Assembly (NCBI RefSeq): GCF_035222485.1
Contig: NC_085922.1
Coordinates: 77,001-141,000 of the forward strand
DNA length: 64,000 bases
Origin: Podospora pseudoanserina
Taxonomy: Eukaryota > Ascomycota > Sordariomycetes > Sordariales > Podosporaceae
Reading direction: 5' to 3'
Numbering within the stretch: the first letter of the stretch is position 1; the number at the start of each line of letters is the position of its first letter. Below the pieces are notes generated by a model. It had not been told where the DNA came from, did not search any database, and worked only from the letters and a program-made list of their open reading frames with translations. A program made the position numbers and the translations under genes. This document shows, piece by piece, positions 21,479 to 33,310 of the stretch.

Positions 21479-21865
21479 ATTGGCAGAACGATGCCTAACC
21501 ACCTGTTGTAATTAAACACCGACAGCGTCAATGTATCCATCCTTGTTATTTTCTTGTTTGTTTTTTGTTTTTGTTCACAGACACTACCCCAGATTGCCGG
21601 CGCGGCAGTTGAGGCGGCGGAGAAGTGGAGGCTCAAACGGCGCACTCGCTAAAAGAGACCGAAAAGGAAGTGACCAAAGAGGAGGGGCGTCAACCCTGCC
21701 GACCCTGCCGTTGAGCCATGGCCGGGTTTCATTGCCGATGGAGCTGTGTTGCATCGCTCACTGAGAAATCGATAGCCGACCTTCTGGATGAGGCCGAGTT
21801 TGCGGGCGCACAGAAGCAGAGTCTGTTCACTGTAACTGTGTCATCTCACCTCCAAAAATCAGCAC
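21479..21865. other. intergenic region
   Basis: Short region between two plus-strand genes. No gene or clear regulatory element is recognised. Confidence 0.4.
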
Positions 21866-23214
21866 ATGTCAGCCATCATGGTGAGCTACGACCACACAAG
21901 CTATCCGTGCGTCAGGATACATACCCCGCTTTCTCGGCGGGGAACTGGGCCTGGCCTCATCATTGTCTCTGGCGACGACTATGAGGTGCACGACGACCGC
22001 GTTAGCCAAACACTGGATCCGCACCCGACCAAGAAATGGGCAGAAGAGGGATATGCGGTGGCCGAGGTGGGGGTAGGTCTGGTCCAGAGGGAGCAACACG
22101 ATCGCGTCGACAGAGTGCTTGAGCTCAAGAACCAGCTCACCGAGGCTGTTGATAAACTGAGGGCGACGCCAGAATGCCAGGGCGAAGAAATTGGCTTGAT
22201 TGGTAGGTCATGGCCAAGCCGTCACAGAGAGGCTCATTTGTCGTCTGGAACAAGACTGACTATGGCATCGTAGCATTTCACCACGAGCACATCTCCCGGC
22301 ATCTCCTCGATGCTGTCAAGGAATTTCCTCAGATCAAGGCAGTCATCTTTTATGGCTGGTCACCAAGCGAAGCATCGCACGTCCCGGTTCTTGCCCACCT
22401 GGCTGGGAACACTCGTCCCAGCAGACATGTTCCGGGGGTGACCATCTACACCTACCCGTCTGCCAAAGACCACCTCTTTGCTCTGCCAAGTCATGCATCA
22501 TTTTTGGCGAGCGCCGTCTCCGTCTCCCACACTCGCTGCTTGTCTTTTCTCAAGCCCAAAACGAAGGGCCCATACTTTGACCTGGAAGCTATATGGGACG
22601 AGCACACGCGGTTCGAGTTTGAAGACCGCAGTGTGGAGGAAACAATGAAGACGATGGTGGATGAGCCCTATGTGAACCATGTGCCCACCTTGACGGGTGG
22701 CATCGGGCGAGCAGCCCTGACGAGGTTTTACCGGGACCACTTCATCTTCAGCAACCCCGACGACGCCAAACTCGAGCTGGTGAGCCGCACCGTGGGCATT
22801 GACCGGGTGGTGGACGAGTTTCTGTTTCAGTGCACTCACACCAGAACCATTGACTGGCTGTAAGTTGCATAGTGGCCGAAGCAAGACAAGCACAAGGTGA
22901 AAAGAGGCTGACGATGAGACCGAAGGATCCCTGGAATTCCCCCTACCGGAAGGAAGCTGAGTGTGCCCATGACCAGCATTGTCAACATTCGCGGCGATAA
23001 GCTCTACCACGAACACATTGCTTGGGACCAGGGAACGGTTCTTCGACAGCTCGGGCTGCTCCCAGAATATCTGCCATTCCCAGGGACCCAGTTGGAGTAC
23101 CGTGTGCCGGTGGCCGGTATAGAGACGTCGAGCAAGATGGTGGATGAGAACTCGTGTGCTTCGAATGAGATGTTGGACTATCAGGTGAGGGAGGTGAGGG
23201 AGGTGGGGGAGTAA
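21866..23214 (+). pseudogene. dienelactone hydrolase-like / SnoaL-like fusion gene with frameshifts
   Basis: The N-terminal part follows the fungal carboxymethylenebutenolidase-like family (TPLSRRGTGPGLIIVS, then LDPHPTKKWAEEGYAVAEV). The C-terminal part is a SnoaL/NTF2-like domain, from about EPYVNHVPTLTGG to FIFSNPDDAKLELVSRTVG and VNIRGDKLYHEHIAWDQGTV. An intron at 22860-22925 (GTAAGT, acceptor GAAG) has normal splice sites and joins DWL to IPGIPPTG. Between the two conserved blocks the reading frame changes twice. The first change is near 22205, where IGLIG should run into GHGQAVTERLICRLEQ. The second is near 22255, where GACT is repeated before DYGIVAFHHEH. No intron explains either. The gene is therefore broken, or the assembly is wrong at two nearby sites. 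Confidence 0.75.
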
Positions 23215-23732
23215 TTGTCGGTAACAAACACGTCATTGTTGTCTGCACGTACAAGAAGAAAGAAAAATGAAGAAAACGAACAGCCGAAAATACATTGTTG
23301 AAACGCGCACAGTGCTAGGCAGTGCGCGTAGGAGCGCCATGTAGGGCAAATGGCTGGAGTCTAAACTGTGCCGTTCCACAGTTTTGTATAGCAGAGGTCA
23401 CGGGTCTGGTCACGGGCTCAGGCCAAAGTGGGCCTAGCTCGGCATTCTAAGTTTCCACGACCACTCGAAACTTTGCAAAATCGGGAAAGCTTTCGACTCG
23501 ACTTGATTCGATCTCCGCTGTCACCAACTTCTGACGACCGCACACATTACACCCTCTCTCGCTCCCCACCTGCAGCATTGCCACTGGTAGCTCCAGCACT
23601 ACGATTATTTTATTCTGTAGCCTCCTTGTCGACTCTCGACTCTCGACTCTCGATCCCCGACCCCGTCAATCCCTCAAACAACCACCACCAACCACCCCCT
23701 GGCCATCCAGCTCTCCGACGACATCAGACATC
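23215..23732. other. intergenic region and 5' leader of the GYF gene
   Basis: No gene. It includes the TCGACTC tandem repeat at 23629-23656 and the likely transcription start region of the GYF gene. Confidence 0.5.
23629..23656. repeat. 7-bp tandem repeat in 5' leader
   Basis: TCGACTC is repeated three times, with a fourth variant copy TCGATCC, 77-104 nt before the GYF ATG. Confidence 0.9.
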
Positions 23733-26700
23733 ATGCCTACAGGCCTGTCTTCCAGCTTCGCCTCTGCCGCCGCCGGCCAAACCCGAGATTCCAGAGGAAA
23801 CGGACGAGTCGACGCGGGACGTACTGGCGGGAGCGGTGAATGGTAAGATGATCAGAATACATACATGCTACGTGACATCACCCTCGTGCCTCGAGGCTAA
23901 TATGGGGTGCCAGGCCGCGCTCGAATGGGACTAGGACTTTCCGCCGACCCTCCACCACTCCCTTCAACCAAAACCTCTCGTCCAACCCCGCCGATCTCAT
24001 GCAGTCTTCCGTTTCCGACACGCCTTCTTCGTATCCAAACAGCCAGCCAGGCTTTGGGGAGGGGGCCGCGAAATACACCAGGGAGGAGCTGCTCGACATC
24101 TTCAATAGTATTGAACCCGCCAAGATGGATGTCTCCAGTCTTTTGGAGCCGAATTGGAACCCGGGCCATTTGAACGGTAGCCAACCCTCTGCTCGTCCAT
24201 GGGGCAAAAGTGGCGACTCGGGCCATGCCCCACAGGATCCCAGCGTGTGTTGGGACGCAGATGGCAGTGTCAAGCCCATCGGTTTAGAGGACATGACCGA
24301 GGAGGAGCGCCTCATGTTTTCGACTGATGTGAACTCGACCATGAAGCCACCTCAGCCGAAACAGCCCCAAGAGGGGAGCACCCCTCAAGGCGGGGGCATC
24401 AACGGTCGCAAGACGTCTGTGAGCGCCTCGAATTACCCTCTCGCCTCCCCGTCGACCTCCCGCCCTGTGACCAGGCGTAGGGAGACGGCTGACACAAACC
24501 CGTTTCCATCTGCGTCTGTGGCCTCGCCGACAGCCTCTCGCTTCTCCCGGGATGAGTGGTTTCCCCGCCGCAACACGGCCGAGGTCAAAGAGATGACGGA
24601 TGAGCCAGAAGAGGACCACAATTTACGCGAGGCTCCGGCCAAGAATCAACCTTTTGCACTGCGTGCCAACACAGGCGGTCCGACTGGCTTTGGCAGTGCT
24701 AGTTCTCTCTGGGGCCCAGGCACGCCCACCTCGAGTTCTGGAATCGGTGGTGGGGCATTTGGCAACTTTGCCATTCCCACGCCCACCACTGCCGAGAAGC
24801 GCTTCCCATCTTCGGGCGGGAGTCGACTTGCGCACCTGATCCCGAAGGACTCGACTGAGAGCGCAGCGCCCAAAGCAAGTGATGCCGCCAGCTGGCGTCC
24901 TCGCCAGCGGACTGATACAGACCCGTTTACGAACCGGGACGATGGTGCATCTGGCAGTGCAGCTTTGGGCGGGGCTCAGGACAACAGTCCGCCTCTGGCC
25001 TCGGCCCAGCCGCTGCGCGGCAACAGTGTTTTCGACACCCCTGTGAAGGGAAGCGCCGGCGACTTTGGCATGGCTAATCTGCGTCTTGGTGACCGTGTGG
25101 ATGGACATGGCCCAAACAGTCCCTCGGACACGAACCCTTTCCGCAGCCCCACTGCGGTGGACGGCCGCGAGGAGCAGCAAGACGACCATCACGACCGTCA
25201 ACACCACGATATTCTCCGCAACAACCAGCCCGGCCCAGCCCCTGACAACCATTCTGGCTACAGCACGCTTCCTCGTTCTTTCGGGGCTACTGGCCCCTTT
25301 GACGGCAGCGATCGGAGCCAGACCTCTAGTGTCGGTGCCAAGGGCTTCCCCGCTGTGAACCATCTGGGCGGTTGGCCTTCTGCACCCTCTGTTGGCACTC
25401 CCGATCGTGATCGATCTTTCAACCCGTTCGGACCTGGCATTTTCGGGCCCATTACCGATCTCCCGTCCCCTGGCCTGGGCGGTCTCAACAGCGTCTTCGG
25501 CGTGCCCACTACCTCGAGACTTGCCCGTGGAAAGCTCGAGTCTCTTTTCCCGACAGCCATGCAGGCTCCAATCCACCCTCACGACCAAGACGGGCTCGCT
25601 GATTCTATCCCTGATCTTCGTCAAGCCAATCCTCTGGGTGCTATTGGCCGTGGTGCCATTGGTTTGCCCCGTGAAGCCACTAGTCCTGTCCGGGGCAACC
25701 GGGCTGCCTTTGAGGATATGTATTCGACTCCTGACCAGACCCGTTCTCCTTTCTCCGCCCCCGATCAAGACCAGCAGGGTCTCACGAGCACCGCCCCGGG
25801 CCAGTCATTCCCCACTACCGGCGGTCCTTCCTTCGTCTCTGGCCAGGCTGGAGGAGATCCGGGCTCGGTCAGAACCATGGTCATGCCGGACAGGATGCGC
25901 TGGGTTTATCTCGATCCCCAGCAAGTAGTTCAAGGGCCCTTCAGCGGTCTCGAGATGAATGACTGGTACAAGGCGAACTTCTTCACGCCTGACCTTCGGG
26001 TCAAACGGCTGGAGGATCGTGACTTTGAGCCTCTTGGTCAGCTTATCCGGCGCATCGGAAACTCCCGGGAGCCTTTCCTCGTGCCGCAAATGGGTATCCC
26101 TCATGGCCCTGCTCCTCCCGCTGGGGGCTACGGTCCTGGAGTGTCTGATCCTGTCCCGCCTCTTCAGAACGCCTTCCCTTCCTTCGGCCGCACCCTTACC
26201 GCTGCTCAGCAGAATGACCTTGAACGCCGTAAGCAGGAGGAACAAATGTATCATGCCAGAGCGCGAGAGCTGGCTCAGTTTTCCCGCCATCCCCTCCAAA
26301 CCTCTGTGCCCAGCACGCTCCAGCACCACTCCAGCATCCACAGCCTGCAGAGTCAGCCCAGCTTTGGCAGCATGACGTCTCCCATCACCATGCCTCCTCA
26401 GCCTCCCATTGGTCCCATGGTTCCGGGCGCCCCTTTTTTTGATTCGGGTGCTGGCATCGCCTCCGGTCCTGCGCAGCCCCCCATTGGTCCTTCTGCCGAC
26501 CTTTTTCCTGCGGATCTGAACCTCAGTGAGCGCCAGATGCTCGCCAACATGCAGGCCACCGGGTCACTGCCGGCCGTTTTCCCCTCGCAGTCAGGGGGTG
26601 CCAATGCTGCCGATGGTGGCCTCCAGAGCCAACTGCCTCATGTCGACCAGCTTCAGCAAGACTCCGAGGGCTTCAAGGACAGGCTCCTCCAGTTTCAAGA

Positions 26701-28250
26701 TCTCCGCTCTGAGCGTGATGCTGAAGAGGCGGCCGCCACTGCCACTGCCCAGGCCCGCAAGGTCATCGACGAGGTTGTCAAGCAAGAAGAGCCAGCGCCG
26801 GCTGATTCTGCCCCCGCTCCCATTTCAGCTCCCGTGCCCGCTCCTGCTGCTCCCGAGACTCTCGTAGCGGCCCCCGAGCCCGCTGTCGCCAGGAAGGCTG
26901 CTGCCCCAGCCCAGTCTGAACTGTCTCTGACCGAGAAGGTGCGTAAGACGCAGGCCGATAACGCCAAGTCGGCGCAGAAGCCTTCTGCTTCTGGCCTTCC
27001 AATGCCCTTCCCCCCCCCGCAAAACGCCCCTCTGCCTGCTCCCACGGCGCAGCGTCCTGCTTCCAACCTCCCTAGTCAGTATGGCGATCGGTCCGCCTCT
27101 GGAACTCCTGACACGTCTTCTGAGGGTGCCCCTCTTGCCCCTCCCCCTACCGCTCCCTGGGCTCCTCAGCCTGGTGCTGAGGCTCACAAGGGCCCAAGTC
27201 TGAAGGAAATTCAGGAGGCCGAGGCCAAGAAGGCTGCCAAGAAGGAGGAGGCCGCAGCCGCCGCTAGACGCGCGGCACTTGAGCAAGAGACGGCAGCTCT
27301 TCTGGCGCGTGAGAAGGCGGCTGCTGCTGCCAGTATCGGTCTTCCTGCCACTAGTACCTGGGGTACCGGCTCGCCAGTCAGCGCGGCCAGTGGCAGCCCC
27401 TGGAAGCAACCCACGGTCGTCAAGACTCCCGTGTCTGCCAGCACTCCCTCCAAGAAGACTCTGGCCGACATTCAGCGTGAGGAGGAGCTGCGCAAGCAGA
27501 AGGCCAAGGAGGCTGATCGCCAGGCCAGCGCTGCTGCCGGTGCCGCTCTTGGCAAGCGTTATGCCGATCTTGCCAGCAAGACGTCGTCGCCCGCTGGTAT
27601 TGCGCCCGCTGGCCCCGCGACACAAGCCATGACTGGAGGTGGATGGTCTACTGTGGGGGCTGGCGGCAAGGTCAAGGTTCCTACGGGTCCCGCTGCTCAG
27701 AACCGGTCTGCTAGCACCACCGGCATCAAGCCCTCGGCCACACCGGTTGCGCCCAAGGCCACACCCAAGCCTGCCCAGACATCGCTCAAAGATGCCAGAA
27801 ACCTTGCCCTTGACGAGTTCAAGAACTGGGTCCGCCGTGAGCTGACGCGTGGTGCTATCAAGGAGGGTAAGTCTTGACTTCTTGTCGTTTCTTTTCTGAT
27901 GTTCACGTTGCTAACTGAATGCGTGCGTAGCCGACGGCCTCACTAATACTTTGTTGGAAATGCCGCTTGATCAGCCCGATATTATCTCGGACGTTGTGTA
28001 CAGTTGCGAGTACACTCTGAACGGCAAGGACTTTGCCATGGAGTTTGTGCGCCGCAAGAAGCTGGCGGACAAGGGCATCATCGAGAAGGACTCGACGGTG
28101 GCGTCGATGCCCAGCGATGCCAAGATGGTCAGCAACAACGGCTGGAGCGAAGTGGCCAAGAAGGGCAGCAGCAGTGCGCAGGCTACAAAGGAGGAGGCGG
28201 CGGTGCCTGGCTTCCGTGTGGTCCCCAGCAAGAAGAAGGGCAAGAAATAG
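23733..28250 (+). CDS. GYF-domain protein (Smy2/Syh1-like)
   Basis: Three exons (23733-23842, 23914-27866, 27931-28250) give 1460 aa. Splicing joins SGEW to PRSNGTRTFRRPS and IKE to ADGLTNTLLEMP. The GYF domain lies at about residues 697-755 (WVYLDPQQVVQGPFSGLEM, then DWYKANFF and PLGQLIRRIG); it is the fold that binds proline-rich PPG-type peptides. N-terminal motifs KYTREELLDIFNSIEP and a WDADGSVKPIGLEDMTEEER block are usual for the family. A Pro/Ala-rich region and an Ala/Lys/Glu-rich coiled coil (about 1100-1300) follow. Yeast relatives act in mRNA control and vesicle traffic. The protein ends KKKGKK, but 29 further codons continue in frame behind the TAG (see findings). Confidence 0.92.
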
Positions 28251-28865
28251 GATCCTCTCGCCGCTGACCCCGCTGACCGTGTCGACGTTGGAGCCGAGAA
28301 CTACTTCAAGGCGCTGCAGTTCAAAGGAGGAATGAAGTAACAGACGGAGGGAAGGGGGGGCGGGGGGCATGATGGGTTACATGCAGTCCGTTTTTGGTGC
28401 ATCTCTTGTTGACAGCGTAGCCAGTTGGCATGGCAAGCCCTGAGCGAGTATTACATGTAGCAGTAACTGTGTTGAGTATGTAGCGCTTGCCTCGACACCA
28501 AAAATATGGAGCGAGGAATAGTTATTCCGAATGTACGTTGGTTCGCCATCTGCGTGATTTTGTCATGACTGTTGGAAGATATGTTGGTTGGGGGGAGGGC
28601 AGCCGTATGCAGATAAGGAAGCGCAAGGCTGAAGTTGGTGCCCCGGGGTGTCTTATGTAATCCAGGGGCTCACCAAAGGTAACAACCCCGCCATGGCTAC
28701 ACAGTGTGAACGGTGCGCCCCACTTTATTTTTGAGATCGCAAAAATGGAGGGGCACAAGTGGGAGGTGGTTTTCCGTATCATACCCTTTTGCACCACACT
28801 TTCCTTTTTTCTTTTTTTTTCCTCTTTCCTTTCACCGGATTGGAATAGGATAAAATCATTTCACA
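28251..28865. other. intergenic region
   Basis: This is the 3' flank of the GYF gene, including the in-frame post-stop stretch to 28340, then the promoter and T-rich leader (28800-28830) of the TPR gene. Confidence 0.5.
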
Positions 28866-31772
28866 ATGGGGTCACAAAACGGCGATACCCCCGTTTCCTC
28901 CTTGCCTGAGCTTGTGGAGCAAGGCAAATACCTCGAGGTTTTGCTGTCTGAACCAGGCAAAGCGCTGATTCGGAGCTATGTCCACCAGCAGCAGTCGCCA
29001 TCACCACCACCACAGGACCAGAATCACAACAGCAACAGCAAAATTGTCGGACTAGCCGCTTTTAACGCTTTCTTGCAGGGGAATGTCACCGGCCCTGTGC
29101 TTGACGACACCCTCCTCTCTCGGGTCGAGAAAGCGTTTGGGACGACTGAGAATGAGAGGAAGGATCTCGCGAGGAGATGCCTGGCGGAGCTGCAGGTAGA
29201 TGGCGTGGGGGTGTACGCGTATGTCCCGCTGTTGGAACTTTTTGGGTTGGCGAGGTGGGTTTTGTTGGGGTTGGGCGATGATGAGAAGGAGAGGTTGAGG
29301 GTGAATGTCTGGCATTACAAGCTCTTGACGGAGCCGAGTTTGGGGAGCGGGAGCAGTTTCAACAAGGGGTTGCAGTGGTGTGAGGTGCCCAGTTTGAGGG
29401 CGGAGATTGAGCGGGCGCTGGAGGGGGGACAGGAAAAGGACGGGGAGGCGTTGGTCGAGAGGGCCATGGTCTGGATTATGCTTGGGCAGGAGAAGAAGGC
29501 TAGGGGGGTGCTGGAGGAGGCGAGGAGGGAGAGGGGGTTTGTTTATACGCTTACTGGAGCTTTGGGTAGAAGGACGAAGTTTCAGGAGAGGAGCACGAGT
29601 CAACTTGTTGTTTTGGCGAGGAGTAAGGGGGCGTTTGAGAGCGGGGGTGGGGAGGTGAGGCCCGAGGGGCTGAAGTTGAATGATGATACTTTGTTGGAGG
29701 AGTTGAAGTTTGATAAAGAGGGGGGAGAGACGGATATCGGGGAGAGGGATGATGAGAAGGAGGATGTGCCGGTGGAGTTGAGGGATATCAAACCGGATGA
29801 GCAGCCGCAGCTCGCGCCGCTGGATCAGATTATCTTGTTGGCGGAGGCCACGCTCAAAGATGCGTTCTCACCGGCGGACACTTTGACCTCGGAGGAGGTG
29901 TTGCCTTTTGCGGTGAGGGTCATCTCGGATCAGGGCAAGACAAACTGGCAGATTTATACGCATGCGCTGCTGGTGAGGTCGAGGATTGAGGTACACAGGA
30001 GCAGGACGATGGAGAGAGGGGTGCTGCAGATGCAGGCGGTGGTGGATCAGGTCGTTGTTGATACCACACAGCCGGAGCGTGCCCAGACGCAAGAGGAAAA
30101 GGAGGGAGGGGAGGAGAATGGGGTACCGGAAATCAAGGTCTCTGTGCATGGCGACGAAGCTGCCCCCGTCGACAACAAGCCAAAATCCTTCTTCCCCGCC
30201 GCCAAACCGTCAGAGACAGCACCTCCAGAAGTCAGATTGCAGTACATTCACACGTTGAGCTCGCCACCACGATGGCATCTGGAGTCAGAGCTGGCCTACT
30301 CCTGGGCTGGTGTCGGATCGCTGGTGTCCGCCATGGAGATCTTCAAGCGCCTTCGCCTGTGGGCAGAGGTGGCACTTTGCTATGCCAGTAATGCCGCGAG
30401 GGAAGACGAAGGCGGGCGCGGAAAGGATGGAGAGGCCAGGGCAAAGGCTATCCTCCGGTGGAGGCTATTCAACAAGACGGGAACCGCCCCTGAGAACTCG
30501 GAGCAAGACGCAGACGAGGAAGACGTGGACCTTGACAAGATCAGAGAGGCCGACTACCATGGCCCCCAGCGGACGCCACCGCCCTCCAACGCCCCTCGCC
30601 TGTGGTGTCTTCTTGGAGACCTTGAGAACGAAAAGAAATACTACGAGCGGGCCTGGGAGATTTCGGGTCAACGATATGCCAGAGCCCAAAAGTCTTTAGG
30701 AGAATACTACTTGCAACAAAAGGATCTGCTCAGCGCCCGAGATGCGTACAAACAGGCGGTGCACGTCAACAGGCTGAGCAACGAGTTGTGGAACCGTCTG
30801 GGAGACATCAGCTTGCGCATGGGAGAGTTTGCCGATGCCGCTGAGGCGTTTAGCAGAGCCATCTCGTCCTCCGACTCCAATGGCGGCGAGGATGCCAGGA
30901 CGTGGAGTAACCTTGGCAGCGCCTTTTACAGTCTCTATGTCGAGCGGGTCAAGGAGTTGAGGCAGCAAAACGAGAACGGCGTGTCAGCCGAGTCAGCAGC
31001 TGTCCCTGGTGATGATGAAGACGAGGAGACGGTTGAGAAGAAGGAGGCAAAGGACCCAAAGACTTTGCTGACCCAGTCGTTGCATGCCTACAAGAAGGGG
31101 GCTTCGATTTCGCATGACAACTGGCGCATCTGGGACAATGTTATTACCCTGGCCTCTCGGCTGCGACCGATTGCTGTCCAGGAGGTTCTTCTCGGCTTGC
31201 AGCATGTGGTTAGGATCAGGAAGAGCGAGGACGCGGTTGATGTTGATGTTTTGAGGCTACTGCTCAACGAGGCTGTGTTGTCTGTGGAGAAGCCGGCTGG
31301 AACGGGCATCTACGACCCCCCTCGTGGATCGACCGAGAGAGCGGTGGTGCAGTTCTTGGAGACGTCGATTGTTCCCCTGACTACGGCCCGTTCTGAGTTC
31401 TGGGAGCTCATCACCAGAGAGCGAGTTTGGAAGAGAGACTTTGCGGGCGCCATTGACGCGGCTGAAAAGGCCTGGCGCGCTGCCATGGGCGGTGCTGGCG
31501 GTGGCCTGCTCCCCGGTGCCAGCAGCACAGGGCCTGATGGGAAGAGCAGGAACTGGTTGGAGGACAAGGATGCGTGGGCTCTCGTTGTCGAGAGAACAGA
31601 TGAACTGGTCTCGGTCCTCGAGAACTATGGCGAGGAGGTTCCCGAAATCGGGGGCAAGTGGAAGGGCAAGGCTCGGTTGGCCGTCAGAAGTGTCATGGGC
31701 AAGGGCAAAGAGGCCTGGGAGGACACGGAAGAGTGGGATAGACTCAAGGGCTTGCTGGAGGGACTAAAGTAG
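28866..31772 (+). CDS. TPR protein, TTC27/Emw1-like
   Basis: A single 968-aa frame without introns. The N-terminal half is helical with an acidic linker (about 270-330). The central block SELAYSWAGVGSLVSAMEIF, RLRLWAEVALCYA and APRLWCLLGDLENEKKYYERA matches the conserved core of the TTC27/Emw1 family. TPR units follow, such as AQKSLGEYYLQQKDLLSARDAYKQA and ELWNRLGDISLRMGEFADAAEAFSRA (split here). In yeasts Emw1 is essential for cell-wall maintenance; the molecular role is still unclear. The length fits the family (about 900-1000 aa). It ends 104 bp from the stop of the converging Met8 gene. Confidence 0.9.
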   Translation: MGSQNGDTPVSSLPELVEQGKYLEVLLSEPGKALIRSYVHQQQSPSPPPQDQNHNSNSKIVGLAAFNAFLQGNVTGPVLDDTLLSRVEKAFGTTENERKDLARRCLAELQVDGVGVYAYVPLLELFGLARWVLLGLGDDEKERLRVNVWHYKLLTEPSLGSGSSFNKGLQWCEVPSLRAEIERALEGGQEKDGEALVERAMVWIMLGQEKKARGVLEEARRERGFVYTLTGALGRRTKFQERSTSQLVVLARSKGAFESGGGEVRPEGLKLNDDTLLEELKFDKEGGETDIGERDDEKEDVPVELRDIKPDEQPQLAPLDQIILLAEATLKDAFSPADTLTSEEVLPFAVRVISDQGKTNWQIYTHALLVRSRIEVHRSRTMERGVLQMQAVVDQVVVDTTQPERAQTQEEKEGGEENGVPEIKVSVHGDEAAPVDNKPKSFFPAAKPSETAPPEVRLQYIHTLSSPPRWHLESELAYSWAGVGSLVSAMEIFKRLRLWAEVALCYASNAAREDEGGRGKDGEARAKAILRWRLFNKTGTAPENSEQDADEEDVDLDKIREADYHGPQRTPPPSNAPRLWCLLGDLENEKKYYERAWEISGQRYARAQKSLGEYYLQQKDLLSARDAYKQAVHVNRLSNELWNRLGDISLRMGEFADAAEAFSRAISSSDSNGGEDARTWSNLGSAFYSLYVERVKELRQQNENGVSAESAAVPGDDEDEETVEKKEAKDPKTLLTQSLHAYKKGASISHDNWRIWDNVITLASRLRPIAVQEVLLGLQHVVRIRKSEDAVDVDVLRLLLNEAVLSVEKPAGTGIYDPPRGSTERAVVQFLETSIVPLTTARSEFWELITRERVWKRDFAGAIDAAEKAWRAAMGGAGGGLLPGASSTGPDGKSRNWLEDKDAWALVVERTDELVSVLENYGEEVPEIGGKWKGKARLAVRSVMGKGKEAWEDTEEWDRLKGLLEGLK

Positions 31773-31876
31773 GTAGAGCGGAACCTCGAAATAAAAGATA
31801 AGATTTGTGAGCACTTTTTCTTGTCTCGAGATCGGCCTTTGCCATCTCCAATTCATACTCGTACACCAAAACTCAT

Positions 31877-32735
31877 TCATGCACCAACGCTGAACCCGAA
31901 CGACCCGTCGAACACATCTGCCTTGGCTGCTTCGATAGCACTTGCTCTCATCCCCCTGAGATCATGGAAGCTTGGCACCCTGTTGGGCTCATAGAACGTG
32001 AGCAGGTTGGTCATGTCTTCGTCCGTCATCTCACACATCTCCTCCCAGCTGTACCTGTCGCTCACGTCCTTCATCCAGGACATGCGCTTGGGGCCCTCCT
32101 CGGGCTTGGGCGCAACCTGGCGCAGCTTGACGCGCAGCTCGCCAATGGCCTCAATGGCCCTCCCAGCATTGGACGGCAGTTGCTTCGCAATGAAGCGTCT
32201 GATCATGCTCGCCAGCCTCGGCCCCTTGCCATTGGTGGACACCATGATCTGTAGTGGTCCATCGCGGTGCACGCTGCCAAAGTAAAAGTCGCACTCGGGC
32301 GGGACATCGGCAATGTTGGCCACCAGGCGCTTCTGCTTGCACAGCTTCCAGATCTGGGTCGAGGCGGCAGGATCGTCGATGGCTACGAGGACCATAGACC
32401 AGTCCTTGTCGTCGAGGTCCGAGGGGAGGAAGATCCGGTCGACGTGGGTTACCTGCTTTTGGGCGACACGATACGAGACTTCGGCGTTCAGGCCGCTCGA
32501 GGGACAGATGACGGTGACGACGGCATCGGCGTTGAGGAGGTGGACAATCCGTCCTGCCGCTACCTGGGGAGATGTTGTGAGATATTGTACAGCATAGAAA
32601 CAAAAGGCAATAGCTGTCACGCACCTCACCGCCGCCGATGACAAGGACAGGTTTGCCCTTGACCTGCCATGCAATCATCAGGCTCCCGCCGCCCTGGATG
32701 GCGGGGTACTTTTCCTGCGGTCGTGATTCAGCCAT
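31877..32735 (-). CDS. MET8: siroheme synthase Met8 (precorrin-2 dehydrogenase / ferrochelatase)
   Basis: Two exons (32735-32625 and 32563-31877) give 265 aa. The intron (GTGCGT to CCCAG) splits the NAD-binding loop, and splicing restores VLVIGGGEVAAGRIVHLL. Downstream conserved blocks are VANIADVPPECDFYFGS and VSTNGKGPRLASMIRR, and the C-terminal helical region ends WEEMCEMTDEDMTNLL. Met8 oxidises precorrin-2 and inserts iron to make siroheme for sulfite reductase (and nitrite reductase in moulds). Length is close to the yeast enzyme. The start at 32735 (MAESRPQEKYPAIQGGGSL) gives the usual short N-terminus. The enzyme is expected in the cytosol. Confidence 0.95.
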
Positions 32736-33310
32736 GCCGCCGTGTGTCTTTGCGGTCGCGACGATGGTGATGGAAGCACGGAAGGGGTTGGCAGCAGAAA
32801 AGAAGACATGGCGATGGCGAGATGGGTGGAAAAGCAGACGAGATCGAAAGCGCCATTCAAGAGTCACCATTGGTCCCGTCCCCAGGGCATCCCCGGCCCT
32901 CCACCGCTTTCTTTCTTTTTTCCGTGATGGTTGCTAGGGGCCCTGTGGACCTATCGATAAGCCTTACGGATAGGTAATGGCGCCTGGGAATCCTTGAGCA
33001 CTGGGACACGGCAACCGTGCAGCCCGCACTTGCAGTGCAGCACACAGCACACACTGCCCTGGAGCTGCAGCTGCAACCCTGCCTGAGGTCCATCCGCTAC
33101 AGAGTACCTAGGCCCGGCATCCCCAACACCCGACCCCGACCCCGACCCCGACCAACAGGAACAAGCACTCAGCATCATGCCCGTTCCTGGGCTCTCCAAC
33201 ATCACATTGCCAGCAACGATACCTTATCGCTATAGGGCTAGCATCGCCGCCCACTCGGCCCTCAGGCGTGCGACGGGCAGCATCAGCATCACCGACATAG
33301 GCACCGCAAC
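32736..33310. other. divergent promoter region between MET8 and the Vac1-like gene
   Basis: No gene. It contains a short CCCCGA tandem run (about 33129-33153) before the Vac1-like start. Confidence 0.5.

Noticed and set aside
24623-25768. 381-codon minus-strand frame
   Set aside because: It lies entirely antisense to the GYF exon; the biased GC-rich codons of the real gene create it. No domain or splice signals.
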